Assembly (NCBI RefSeq): GCF_025698545.1
Contig: NC_068570.1
Span: 53,339,924 to 53,403,923 of the forward strand
Direction of reading: 5' to 3'
Length of the DNA stretch: 64,000 nucleotides
From: Gossypium raimondii
Taxonomy: Eukaryota > Streptophyta > Magnoliopsida > Malvales > Malvaceae
Made by a program: the position numbers and the translations under genes. Numbering within the stretch: position 1 is the stretch's first letter; every line of letters begins with the position of its first letter. Below the pieces are notes generated by a model. That model was not told the origin of the DNA, made no database searches, and saw only the letters and a program-made list of their open reading frames with translations. Below are positions 1 to 11,709 of this stretch, one piece after another.

Positions 1-276
1 GAATATTGTTTTTAATGTAATATTTATTATATATTTAATGTAATGTTTTTAATTTTGTGTTGTGTTATTTGTTGATTTTGGCTTGTTTTAAATTTGTTTG
101 AAAAAAAACATGTTATAAGTTTGGGTGAACCGATCGGCTAAAATTAATTTGGTTTGGTTAATAATTTATGAAAAATTTTAATTCTGTTAACGATTAAGAG
201 TTTTGAAACTTTGATTAATTCGATTAATGGTAGTTCGATTCGAGTAATTATCGAACAAACCGTTTGAACATTCCTA
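1..276. mobile_element. Right-hand part of a CGGTTAA-type MITE, cut by window edge
   Basis: The stretch is rich in GGTTAA/GATTAA motifs and ends in GAACATTCCTA, closely matching the right end (GAACACTCCTA) of the complete element at 62696-63065. The left end lies outside the window, so no target-site duplication can be tested. It has no coding content. Assignment to the same family rests on the shared end and shared internal motif style. Confidence 0.5.
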
Positions 277-675
277 ATGATTGAGCCACATCATTGTTGA
301 TCATTGTCAACAAACAATTGACTGACAAAGGTACCAATATAAGGGGGAAGAAGTAATTGAAGTACCAATTTAACAGTTTTTTAGGTACCAAGATGGAAAA
401 GTGGATTGTATTATGATAGTGATTTTATATCTTCATATTTTTACCATTCACCTATAATCATCTAACATAACCTAATATTTATAATGGAATGATGATGAGC
501 ATATTTACACAACACGAGATAGAAAGTTGATAGAAGGTAGAGAGAAAGTTAAAACAGGAAAAATCTGAGGATGGAAGATTATGCGTTGTCGTTTTCGTGA
601 ATAATCACCAGCAAAGCTACAATGAAGGCATAGTCCACCTCTGGATAAACTTTTATTTTGAAACATTCTTTGCCC
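277..675. other. Intergenic, 3' flank of the LURP-one-related gene
   Basis: AT-rich non-coding DNA with no convincing ORF. The part next to 676 is probably the 3' UTR of the minus-strand gene that follows. No repeat boundaries were recognised. Confidence 0.4.
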
Positions 676-1295
676 TTATAGCTTCCCCATGTGTAACTGT
701 GCGTAACCTGCATTTTCCAAATGCAAATCAATCATAAAATGTTCCATCCATTCATTATCCACATTAATGAAAGACCATATATTGTATACCTCAGCAATGA
801 TAGAATTGCCTCTCCGGACTTTGACAGAAAGGGAAGCAAGACTTCCGGTGACACGAAAATCACAGGCAGCATCTTTATAAGGGCTTGCTAAGTGAACATC
901 CAGATTGCTTTTTATATTAAAACCACCCGATCGTTTCACACTGCACAGACAATGCCTACTTTCTCCTTCATGCATTTGCCATTCCTGTTTCCACGATATT
1001 GCTTGCTGAAAAATCTTCCCATCATTACTCATTTCAATTAAAACAATAATTACAAATTCATACCAACCTTTTCCCGCAGAGTGACGACAGGTAAGCCTGC
1101 AGGATCTTTCATAACCCTTTTCTTCTGCAAGTTCCAAATTCCGCCGTTGACTTGTAGCAGAATATTTCCAGTGGTATCGAAGACATCGTAATGTGAATTG
1201 GAAAATGATTGTATTTTCCTTTTGACGAGGAGTTCCATTGTGTAAGGGACACAGAACCGATCCCCGACAACCTTAATCATTTCATCACTCGCCAT
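676..1295 (-). CDS. LURP-one-related (LOR) protein, two exons
   Basis: Predicted exons are 1068-1295 and 676-1005 on minus, joined by a 62-nt intron (donor AAG|GTTGGT, acceptor TTTCAG|CAAGCA, phase 0), giving about 185 aa. The ATG at 1293-1295 was chosen because the protein then starts MASDEMIKVVGDRFCVPY, matching the usual LOR N-terminus; the longer upstream frame is low-complexity. Family signatures are the early FCVPY stretch, a DVFDTTGNILLQVNG segment, LQKKRVMKDPAGLPVVTLREK-like strands before the intron, and in exon 2 a CSVKRS...LDVHLASPYKDAACDFRV segment. LOR proteins adopt a Tubby C-terminal-like barrel; Arabidopsis LURP1 is linked to downy mildew defence, but most members have no known role. 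The only unusual point is the very short intron. No neighbour suggests a pathway. Confidence 0.85.
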
Positions 1296-1793
1296 GTTTC
1301 TGAATCTATTCACAAACTGGAAACTCATAAAGAGAAACACTGGGAAATTGTAACCTTTATTTCGTTTTCCTGGAAAACGAATTTCTTTTAAATATGGGAA
1401 ACAAGGCAAAATTGGCATGACATATATACATAAACCGAAAAAAAAAAAAAAAGTACCCATAAAGCTGTTTTCTTTCATGAATTTGACCTCTTTAACGTGG
1501 AAAACAAGGCTTTTGAAATGAAAAATTACATTCCAAGCGTAAAATCTCAGAATCTAATTGAGAAGTTGAAAATGGGTGAATAAAAAAGCATACCTTTGGA
1601 TAATCCGAGTTTCGAATGGAAGTGAAGAAAACTTATTAAAAAGGGTGGAAAAGCAAATTAAATTTTTGTTTAAAAGAAACAAAATTCGGGTGAAGAAAAC
1701 TTATGAACAGTAATTATTAAGATAGGAGAGTAAAAAAATAATTATATTTAAAACCATTTATTATTGGGTATTTAACTAGTGATGCTAATTCAC
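1296..1793. other. 5' flank of the LURP-one-related gene
   Basis: Probable 5' UTR and promoter of the minus-strand LOR gene. A homopolymeric A run lies at about 1439-1453. The PIF/Harbinger element begins immediately beyond, so at most about 500 bp of original upstream DNA remains next to the gene. No clear TATA box was identified. Confidence 0.35.
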
Positions 1794-2748
1794 TTAGGGT
1801 GCGTTTGTTTTGCTGTATTGGATTAGAGGTGTAATAGCAAATCAACTGTTTGGTTGAATGTAATGGAATAGAGGCGTAATAGTAATCTTGCGTTTGGTTG
1901 AATGGAATAGAGGTATAATAGCATAATAAAAAAAACTAAAATGACTAGAATACTCTTAGCATAAATTTGTTTTGGTAAATGATTATTGTTATTGTTATTT
2001 AAATTTTAATAAGATTATTATTATCAATAATAAATATTTTAATCATATTTAAACATAATTATTATTAAATATATTTTAATTAAAATATATAATTTAATAA
2101 AATTCTTAATAATTAGCAAAAATTTGTTTTGGTAAATTATTATTGTTATTGTTATTTAAATTTTAATAAGATTATTAATATCAATAATAAATAATTTAAT
2201 CATATTTAAACATAATTATTATTAAATATATTATAATTAAAATATATAATTTAATAAAATTCTTAATAATTAATATTCTTATATGAATTTACTCAAATCA
2301 TAATATATGATACTATAAATGAAAATTTGAAATAATTAATATATCATATATTTTAATTAAAATATATGATTTAATAAAATTTAAAATAATTATAACTAAT
2401 AAATTATATTTTATGAATTTGTATAATTTAAAATAATAATTATTACATATAATTTAATAATTAATATTAAATTTCATAAAATTCTTGATAATAAATTTTC
2501 TTATATGAATTTATACAATTTAAAATAATTAATATTAAATATAATTTAATAGTGATATATAATTTCATAAAAATCTTAATAATAAAATGTTCTTATATGA
2601 ATTTACTAAAATCAATATATAACTTGAAAATTATATTCGCATAAACATAATTAACTTATATTAAGAAAAGGTTAGATGAAAATGAAATTGTACATCATAA
2701 TCCATATGTTATATAGTTTTACAACATCAAAAGTTTGAACATTGATAT

Positions 2749-3817
2749 TTAATGGTGAGAAAGAAATCTTGACCCATTCCAATCGAACAATGAAGGTAAA
2801 CTAAAGAAACGATCATTTGAGTTGGATGATCGAATTTTACTCAAAGTATCATACCGATCGTCGGTTAAGCGTTCAATTGACCATAAGGTGAATATAAATT
2901 TGAAGCTTTCTCTTCCATCTTTTGATGTTCTTCGACTTCATTGAACTACCACCTCGGAGGCAATACTCCTCTTGATTTGATCGCCAACGGCTGCATTTTC
3001 CCCAACAAAGTGGCGACTCATCAAATGAAGAATACACATTATCACGAGCATCGATTTCTTCTTTCTCTTGTTTGAAGATGAGGAACCCCTTGGTCTCTAT
3101 CTCCTCGCGGATCTGTGCGAAACATCCATGTCGTCTAAAGAGACGTCGACCTTGATCATAGAATGTGTTTCTCTCTTCATTCATATCGTAGTACGTTCAT
3201 CCTCAAGATGTATTTCTTCAAGAACATCAAGAATTGTTTGAGCGTCTTTCCGATACCGATCTCTTGCGTATATGGCAGTAAGATGGTTGTAGTAAGGGAA
3301 AGAACGATGTCTGAACTGAGAGGCTTCTTTGTGACTCTAAAAAAATGAGGAAATCATATTAGTTATAAGTTTTGTAAAAAAACAAATAAATACTTGAAAT
3401 ACATTTTACCTTTACATAGGATTCCCAAACTGCATCTTTAGCAACAACGAGCTGCCTATGCTCGTCCCAACCAAAACCGCTATTGTTTTGGCCATTAAGC
3501 ATGTCGTAGGCGACTGACCATTCCCTTTTTAGGCACCTAATCTGAGATTCAATATTTGGCTTCGCCTTCAACATTGCTCTTGGTAAAGCCTTTTCTAGCA
3601 TTTTTCTAACTCGTTCAAATAACCGCCTTGAACCCGTATCGAGATTAAATGTTCCTACATTGTGCAAATCCACCATGCAAGAAACCAAGGTGCATCTTCT
3701 TCGGAATCCATTTTCTTTTGCTTCCTCGAGAAGCTTGAGAAGAAGCATGTGATTGTGGAAGACCGACATAATTATCTTAAGAAAAAAATTAACATTATTT
3801 CTTGTTTTTAATATCAT
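2749..3817 (-). pseudogene. Myb/SANT-like ORF1 of the PIF/Harbinger element, broken
   Basis: The first exon (ending at 3410, donor AAG|GTAAAATG) encodes a trihelix/Myb-SANT-like region with the hallmarks LVSCMVDLHNVGTFN, LPRAMLKAKPNIES and FGWDEHRQLVVAKDAVWESY. The second exon starts at 3336 after TTTTTTTAG and opens with SHKEASQFRHRSFPYYNHL. Homology then continues down to SLPSLFDWN...FLSHH with stop at 2749-2751, but in-frame stops and frame changes break the reading frame between about 3190 and 2870. In PIF/Harbinger elements this protein binds DNA and partners the transposase. The N-terminal Myb residues upstream of LVSCMVD are degraded. The large intact tracts suggest fairly recent decay. 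Confidence 0.75.
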
Positions 3818-4052
3818 GAATCAAAAGGTGAACAGTTTATAATATTATATCGTTAGTTCAATATCATGAATCAAAAGCTCAATACTAAATTTAATGAAAT
3901 AACACATATTGAATGAAAAGATAATTAAATTATAATTCAACAAAGTTTAGTACAATACAGAATTTTAATCAAACACCACCAAAGTTTCATAAACTAGATA
4001 CACAAAATAACATCAACAAATTAATTGTAACTCAATTTATCCCTAAACCTAA

Positions 4053-5452
4053 CTAATTTCTAGATGCTTGCCATTCATTGAACATTTGGTTGGCTAGTTC
4101 CATCCTCCAAGTAGCCCAAGCATCCGATGGATGAATATTTGTGATATTCGGTTCATCGTCATCCACCACATTAGTAGGTAATCCTTCTCCCACCTCCGCT
4201 TCAATGGGATCAATACTCATATGGGTTCAAATAAAATTATGGAGCAAACAACATGCAATAATAATTCTATTGTGCACTCTTACAGGATAAAACGATGGAC
4301 TCCTAAGTATTCCCCATCTAACTTTTAATAACCCAAAGCATCTTTCAATAACATTACGTGCTGAGGCATGTTTCATATTAAAAAACTCTTGCGGAGAACT
4401 TGGCTGATAACCCTGACGCCACTCGTTCAAATGATATCGTTGTCCTCTAAAAGGTGCAAGAAATCCCTCACAATTTGTGTATCCAGCATCAACTAGATAA
4501 TAACAACCTATAAATTTTATTTATTTTTAAATAAGAACCAATTCAGCATAAAAATTTTTTGATCTTAATGAATAATTCAAAGTCCTCTAACTATCTACTT
4601 TACCATGAGGAACTTTTAGTCCATGTCTCCTACTAATGGCATCTCGAAGAACCCGTCCGTCAGCAACTGAACCTTCCCAACCAGGAAGAACGTAAACAAA
4701 TTGCATATCAGGTGTACAAACACCTAGCATATTTGTTGCTATGTCACCTTTTCGCGTTCGATATCTAGGTTTATCAACTGTTGGAACCCTAATCTTGATG
4801 TGGGTTCCATCAAGAGCACCTAAGCAATTCTATATCAGATGATATAAAACCTTGAGTTAGAATACTAATTTAAATCTAAATCAACTAAATGTTGTACAAA
4901 CTATATATAAAACTCAGTTCAATACCTTAACCATTTCCACCTTGTGTCAGAAGAATCAGCTGTAATTGGCTCCGCCTTTTTAAATAACACATCTTGTAAG
5001 TGTATGACAGCATTTAAAACACTATGAAATGCTCTACTAACAGTTTCCCCGGACCTTCTAAAGTGATGCTTGATAACTCGATTTTTCAGGTGATGGGAGA
5101 TGATATGTAAAAACATTGCCACTTGCTCATCAACAAGCATGTTTCTGGACGACTTCAATCCCCCTAACGATTCTAACATCTCACATAGTTTAAAAAAGAC
5201 AGTTCTATTAATCCTAACTTGTTCAATACAGGTCTCGTCACTAGCATATACAAGCCTTTTCACGTAATCCCGTTTTGCATAAAAACCTAAGGTATAGGAC
5301 ATAATCCTTGGTCTATAAGTATGTAGGCTAAGGCTGGCACCCATTCTAAATAAGAACCAAATCACAATTCTACAGATTTCCAACCATATTGTCAATGCAG
5401 CACCAATTCTTTTACGGCTCACACTTTGTGCAATTAAGGGCAGATGAGCCAT
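4053..5452 (-). pseudogene. PIF/Harbinger DDE transposase, three exons, inactivated
   Basis: The exons read about 4924-5452, 4604-4829 and 4053-4507 on minus. Exon 1 holds the N-terminal helical part (LGGLKSSRNMLVDEQVAMFL; RSGETVSRAFHSVL). The DDE triad is visible: first Asp in GALDGTHIK (exon 2), second Asp in LVDAGYTNCEGF (exon 3), and Glu in NVIERCFGLLKVRW. Exons 2 and 3 join in frame (CAT G|GT TGT). Two lesions are seen. The exon 1/exon 2 junction is out of frame, explained if one T is missing in the TGGTTAAG stretch. A TGA at 4227-4229 follows LLHNFI, where the family usually has Arg, fitting a CGA to TGA change. Beyond it the frame is open to a natural stop at 4053-4055. The element therefore makes no full transposase. 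Confidence 0.8.
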
Positions 5453-8400
5453 TACTGCACCATATTAAAATTAGAACTCAGTATCAATCCCCTGAAGTTG
5501 CAATTACACATTATCAAAAAAGTAGAATATTTATCAATATATTTATAATTTATAAAAATTTTTCGTCTATAGCAATTTGCATAAATTTTTCGTCTTCGGA
5601 ATTAAAATTTGTAGGTATATGTATAATTGAACTAAAATTAATTGTTGGTATTTGTTAGATTATAACTAAACTCGTGATGATTTAATAAATGATAAAGCAT
5701 GTTCAAATTTGTAGCTTTTGCTTTTGAATTTTACCTTTACCCTTTTCAAAAATAATTACGATTCGAAAGTTATTTGTTCGGTATTACATACGGCTCTAAC
5801 ACTTTTGAGAAGCAATTTAAGAAGTAATACTATACTAGGCTTAATAATTATTATCAAATTTTTTATCAAATTTATTACTAATCATTAAATTTAAGGTAAA
5901 TTGCACCTAAGGTAATTAAATTGTTAATATATTTACCTAATGTGTCTCAACATTTCTAAAAACTTAAAAGAGAAAGCGTAAAAATAGACCTTCAACTTAG
6001 TTAACTAACTATTAAATAAACATTATAAATGTTTATTTAAAATTTATTTTAGACTTTAGAGATGCAAATTTATTAAAATAAATATCGTATAAGATATCTT
6101 TTTCAATTAATAAAATAGCTAATTCATTCAATTTTTGTTGAGATATTGTTAATCTTGAAGAAGATTTTATCAATTTTAATTTTAGAACATTTTCTCCGTT
6201 GATGCAACAAAAACATGAGTAATTAACATTATACGCATTTGAAAAGGAATAAACTCTTTATGAATAATTATGTCAATTGAGTGTCATTTTATGATTTGAT
6301 AATTTATTTGAAAATAATATTATAATCAATTTGAATTAAATAAGAAATTTGAATATTATTAATTTAATAACAATTATATAAGCATCGAAATTGGAACTTG
6401 ATTGATTGTTTATATAAGGACCGAATTATATTTTAATTAAAATATGCAAATTTAATCTTAAATTTGGACATTATATAAGCATCGAATAACGTTGTATTAA
6501 AATGTTTGAAGCAGTGGTTAATATGAGTTTGGTCAACTGCTATAGGATGCATTTGTAAGCAAGTTTCCTCAATTAGATGATGCATAATTTATTAAATCCA
6601 GTCATGAACAAGCATGATAAAAGAATGCGAAAAAATCACCAAAATCATGCAAATAACATCATTACGCAACTACCTTTAGATTCAAGTAGATTGTACATTC
6701 CATGATGACTTGGATAATAAAATAAATCTGGGAATTACCTAAAAAGCTCAAAGTAGTTGTATCTTTTAACAGACAGCACAATGAAAGCAATTGAAACAGA
6801 CAAATTGAATACCAGACATACAGAGACTTCTTTTCTTAACCATAAAGACATGTTCATAGACTGTCGACTAAATCCTAAGTCACATTCATATTTACAACCA
6901 CAACCAAAATTGTGGATCATATTTAACCATCACTTCAACTGGCTTTAGAAATATACTTTTAAGAGATTTATGAGTGTAATGGAGACTGAAATCAATTTTA
7001 TCCAAATAGTTCCTCTAATCAACTTTGGGCAATAAGAATGGAAGCTTACCTTGAGGAGGCCGTGAAAGAGGATTATAAAGTTCTTTCGCTGCCAAATAAT
7101 CCAACCATAGTCCAAATCAAAAGCTACAAAGAAAAAAAAACATATCAAAGAAGAATACATGGGAGACAAAGCATAGAGGTGTTCATTTTATTAAGAGAAT
7201 TCAATTGTAAGGGATGAAAGAGTTTGAGACCACCTAAGAATTGTTAATTGGCATTGGCAACAAGGTAAGGTTGCCTGGAACTCAATTTTTATATTCTAGA
7301 ATTGTTGAGAAAATTCTTGAATGTTGCCACAGAAGAATACTGTTACAAGTACTTGACCAATTATTACAAGAACATGAGAAAACTCATTCTTATGGCCTAA
7401 TCAAAATAACAACAAGCTTTGCACAAATATTTTATCGCATCTACCAAGCTCAAAAGATATATAAGGAACAATTTTAACATCATCTATCAATTTGTTACGA
7501 GTATCTTATTTAATCCTTTTAGATCAACTATAACAATGCCTTTAATCAACATCCATCACTCTCCTACTACAACTATAAATAATATATGGAATCGATTCTT
7601 AACACTGTAAATAAAGCTTCTTAACAGCAGGGTAAAGAAAAAGACAAAAGCAAGTCACATTGTATATACTCTACTGAACTTAACACTTTCAAAACCACCA
7701 TTCTAAGGCCTCTTTACATTATTATTTTTACAATCTCACGATGTAAACCATTTCCCCTCACCATAACTTTTGTGTTACAATGGAAATACAATACGAGGAC
7801 ATATCCAGATTAGGAACATTTTAAACTCCGATCATTATAAATAAAATAAATCTATATTAAGTAACTCAAAAAAAAAATCTAAAGACAGCCGCTAATAATA
7901 AAATCCATTTTTATACGATGAAAATAGTTGCAAAGGTGGCACTCAAAGCTTTTTGAATGCTGGATGCATCAAACAAAGAACCTAAATTACTCAGAAAAAA
8001 GCAACTCACTAATCTCTTGTATTTTTAAGATTAAACATGAATTTATGTGGATAAATAATGCAACTTATAAGACATAAGAAACAGAAAAATTTGTTCTATG
8101 AATGGGAAACCCTCTGTAGCTCTCAAACCCAACCAAATGTGTTAAAGTAACTAGAACATCCAATTTATACAAACACATTGATTATTTTCAATGAACCCCC
8201 TAATAAACCAATTTGAGAATATAAAAAATGGTTGATGACAGTTTCTACGCAAGTGAATGAGAACAATTAAACGCTTATGCATATGCTAAGGCATCCTATA
8301 ACCACTTATGCACCTGAAATAGAGCTAATTGTACCAACAAACTTGCATGCGCATCAAACAAAACCTTTACCCTTACAATGGTATCATGAGAAAGAAAACC

Positions 8401-8569
8401 CTAAAATCGAAATTGAGTAGAAAAATGGAGATAAAGGAGAGACAAATAAGGGGACAAAGGGCTGGTTTTGTTGGAATAACCGAAGTTGTCGGATTCTCCA
8501 GTAAAAATCAAAGCTAAAATTCCTAACAGTAAAAAAGAGGATGGAAAGATACAGTGAAGAAGCACTTAC
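5453..8569. other. Interior of the PIF/Harbinger element without a recognised gene
   Basis: Mostly AT-rich non-coding DNA. On minus there are short stretches bordered by good splice sites: about 7051-7123 ending CTCAAG|GTAAGC and coding FDLDYGWIIWQRKNF if read in frame, 6737-6760 ending TTTTTAG|GTAATT, and 6672-6708 ending CTAAAG|GTAGTT. They may be leader exons of the transposase transcript or pieces of a captured host gene, but I could not join them into one frame or name the source. Confidence 0.3.
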
Positions 8570-8628
8570 CGAAACAATGGGGCCGGAGACCTGAGACGGT
8601 GGAGTTGGGTGGAGGTGACTTCGCTCAT
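8570..8628 (-). other. Possible first exon near the right end of the PIF element
   Basis: An ATG at 8626-8628 opens a short frame beginning MSEVTSTQLHRLRSPAPLF and ending at a strong donor (TTTCG|GTAAGTGC). Local GC content is higher than in the surroundings. It could be the start of a captured gene or simply 5' leader sequence. No downstream exon could be assigned with confidence. Confidence 0.25.
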
Positions 8629-9008
8629 GACTTCTTTGATGTTGGGAGGAGAGGTGAAGGTGGATTTCGAGTTGGGAGGGCAAATCGTAGGCGTGAGATG
8701 TAAAACGGATGTAAACTGAGGAGAAGGCAGGGATTACAAAACAAAGAATTTCGGGGATTAGGGGCGTAACGTAATAGGCCTGTATTAGGCAATACATCGA
8801 ACCAAACACCGGCTTAAGTGGGGCCCACGGATTAGGGGTGTATTGGCTAATCCAATACACCCAACCAAACATGGCATTAGTTTTATTAACACACCCATTA
8901 TCCAGGCCTGCATTGAAAAAAAACTATTAGTAGCTTTTAAGATTTTCTTTTTTGGTTTAAAAAAATCCTTAAAGATAAAAATATTTTTATAAATTAGAAG
9001 GAAACGGC

Positions 9009-9513
9009 TAGAGATGTTCATGGGTCGAGTCAGGTCTAAGTATGATATTAATATACTTTATGTTTACTCAAGCTCGGCCTGGCCCGAAATTTGGGCATAA
9101 AATTTTACTCAAACTCGCCCATATTTGTAAAAGACTAATCCAAGCTCATTTTAGGTCTGTCTTATCATTTTTAATTTTTTTAAATATTTATTTTATTTTA
9201 TTTTAATATTTAATATTTTTATATAGTTATCTTAACATTATTTTAATGTTTACATTAAAGTAGTATTATACATTTAGTATAAGTTTATTTTTTAATGTGT
9301 TCTAAATTATATAATAAATAAAAATAACATAATATAAAGAATTATAAACTTAGAATGGGCCTGCCCAAGCTTGGGGCCTTGAATGTTCAAGCTCGAGTCT
9401 AACCCATATTTTAAATAGGCCTAATCTTTTTTGTTCATGCCCATTTTTCAAACTTAATATTTTTGACCAAATCCTCTCAAATTTTAAACAGGTCTAGCTC
9501 ATAAACATGTCTA
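9009..9513. mobile_element. hAT-like miniature element with near-perfect 8-bp target duplication
   Basis: The left end is TAGAGATGTTCATGGGTCGA and the right end, reverse-complemented, TAGACATGTTTATGAGCTAG. Flanking 8-mers are GAAACGGC (9001-9008) and GAAACCAC (9514-9521), matching at 6 of 8 positions. The interior has GGCCTGGCCC-type motifs near each end and AT-rich DNA between, and there is no ORF. TIRs starting TAG/CAG with 8-bp duplications are typical of non-autonomous hAT elements. Confidence 0.65.
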
Positions 9514-9727
9514 GAAACCACTTTAGTTATTAGTTTTGATTTATTATTATGATTATTATTATTATTTAATGCTTATCTTTTTGATCTTATCACGCCTACG
9601 GTGTGATGGATCCCACGAGTATTTTGTGTATTTCTTTTTTACGAAATTGATCAATTGGATTTATGAAATTAAATTTAATTATAAGATTATCACTGTCATG
9701 GTTTTTTTTTGATGGTCCATATTGAGT

Positions 9728-10262
9728 AGATTTGTTCATGGCCCAACCCAGTTTGAAGGTGTGTATGAAAAGTAGGAGGATTTGAATTAAAAATTATAAG
9801 CTTGAAAAACGGTTTTAGATAAAAAGAAGGCCTATTTTTTAAATGGGTTAGGCCTTGGATAAGTTTCTTTTTTACCTCAAGCCCGACCTAACTTTGCAAA
9901 AAAAAAAAAACGGCTGCTATTTTTTTACTATTTTGCCACTGTTTTTTCATTGTTTTGCTATCATTTCGTTATTATATTGCTACTATTTTGTTGATATTGT
10001 TTGGATATTGTATAACCCTTATTTTTATTAATTTTGCTACTATTTTAGAGGTATTTGCTTACTAAGCTGCACTTATCTTAATGTTATTCAAATATTTTTT
10101 TTCTATTTATTGAGAAATATTTATTTTAATATTTTTAGTACATTTAATTTTTTAAAATTTATTTTTACATAAAAAATTATATAAAAAATTTTAATACGGA
10201 CGGACTGGGCTTGGAAAAATTTTTAAGCCCATTTTTTGGGCTGAGCTCAAACTTAAAAAATA
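9728..10262. mobile_element. Degenerate hAT-like miniature element
   Basis: It begins TAGATTTGTTCATGGCCCAA, similar to the tips of the elements at 9009 and 45136. It has the same layout: GGCC-type subterminal motifs, a central run of repeated TTTTGCTATC/ATTTTGCTACTATT units, and GACTGGGCTTGG near the far end. The right tip is eroded and no target duplication was found, so the boundaries are approximate. Confidence 0.4.
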
Positions 10263-10490
10263 AGCATGAATAATTATATTCTCAACACATGTTTTAAATG
10301 AATGTATTATTATATGCAAGTAAACATTTTATAACACTTTGATAACGTTAAAAAATTTAAACCATTTTATATGATGGAAGCTGAATTTATTTGTTTGTTT
10401 TAAATGAAATTGTTTGCCTGTTTTGAATCAGTGGGTGGTGTGGGTCTGTGTTTTAATGCGCCTGTTCAGCTGCTGCAGTTGATGGTTGGG

Positions 10491-11020
10491 TATAGGTGAT
10501 CATGGGTTGGGTTGGGTTAGGTTTAGGTTGGGCTTAATTAAAATTTTAGGTCTGTTTATTAGGTTTGAGTTTAGTTTGGCCTGAAAAATGGGCTTAAATT
10601 TTTATCCAAACTCTGTCTGGATAAAAATATTAAAGTCCGGTCTCAATCTGTATTAATTTTTTATATTTTTTTTTATATAATTTTAAAAAAAAAGTATAAT
10701 ACATAAAAAATACTAAAAATATTTAAATAAATATTTCTCAACAAATTAAAAATAAATTTAGAAAAAACATTAAGATAAGTGGAATGATAGCAAAATAGTA
10801 AAAAGAAGAAGAAGAAGTAAAAAACAACAAAAAAAAGTACATTTATTTTTTTTTACATATTCAGGTTAGGGTTGGGCCAAAAAAAGTCTTACCCGAGGCT
10901 TGGCCCGTTTTTTAAACGGGCCTTATTGTTTTACTCAAATCCATTTTTCAAGCTTATATTTTTACTCAAGCCTTTTCACTTTTCGAGCAAGCTGGACGGC
11001 CCGGCTCATGAGCAAGTATA
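10491..11020. mobile_element. hAT-like miniature element, ends approximate
   Basis: The left end TATAGGTGATCATGGGTTGG and the reverse-complemented right end TATACTTGCTCATGAGCCGG form an imperfect inverted repeat. The body again shows GGTTGGGCTTAA-like and GGCTTGGCCCG-like subterminal motifs and AT-rich DNA. Flanks GGTTGGG and GTTGAGTG are only partly alike, so the duplication is not established. Confidence 0.45.
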
Positions 11021-11677
11021 GTTGAGTGTTGTCTTGTTTTTTATTATTTTAGTAAAGAGCCGACAAGTTATTCAAAGAAAAAAAAATATTAAGTTAGTAA
11101 AAAACTTCAAATACTAAATTAGGAGAATGACCAAGTTCATGTAACACGATGTTAATTAAGTGTAAGCACGTTACCCTCTCTACTATGTGGGTGGTAAAAA
11201 GATTCTAGGTCTCATATTTTAGAGTTGTCTATGACCCTAAATTTAGGTCAAATCTAGATAGAGCATTTTTAGATATCGAAATAAAAACTTGACATATTAT
11301 TCAAACTTAACCTATATTTTAAATAGGGTAATTTAAACTTAGCCCTACAAAAATAAAGTTTTTTTTTAAATTTTGTGATTAAATTTTCCCGATAAAAGCT
11401 TTTAACAAGATAGCAATAAAAATTAAAAATATTATATACTCTTTTCCTTTATTAAAATTTTATTTTACAGGTTTTTCTTAAAAAGAATTCAACGATGCAT
11501 ATTTATTCTTAATAGAATGACGTTAAACCGATCATTTATTTATTTTACAAAGTTGTTTTTATTGTTTAAGTTCGTAAGTAAGTTGTGTCTTTTATTACTA
11601 TTATTTATTATAAGGGTTGATATTTGGGATATTCATATTTCACAAGCGTAAGTTAAAAATTACTGCATGTCTCTTTT

Positions 11678-11709
<32 letters not shown>

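Larger units (their letters stand above)
1797..8876 (-). mobile_element. PIF/Harbinger DNA transposon, about 7.1 kb, with TTA target duplication
   Basis: Both ends are flanked by TTA (1794-1796 and 8877-8879), the target site duplicated by PIF/Harbinger elements. The left end reads GGGTGCGTTTGTTTTG and the right end, reverse-complemented, TGCCATGTTTGGTTGG. Both then continue into an identical TGTATTGGATTAG, so the terminal inverted repeats are imperfect at the tip and perfect further in. Related GTTTGGTT-type motifs recur just inside both ends. Inside are the two genes expected of the superfamily, a DDE transposase and a Myb/SANT-like protein, both on minus and both damaged. Low-complexity AT sequence fills about 1900-2740 and much of 5460-8500. 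Confidence 0.85.

Noticed and set aside
8384..8872. 162-codon minus-strand open frame
   Set aside because: It runs through the terminal inverted repeat of the PIF element and across a strong splice donor; the protein shows no family features.
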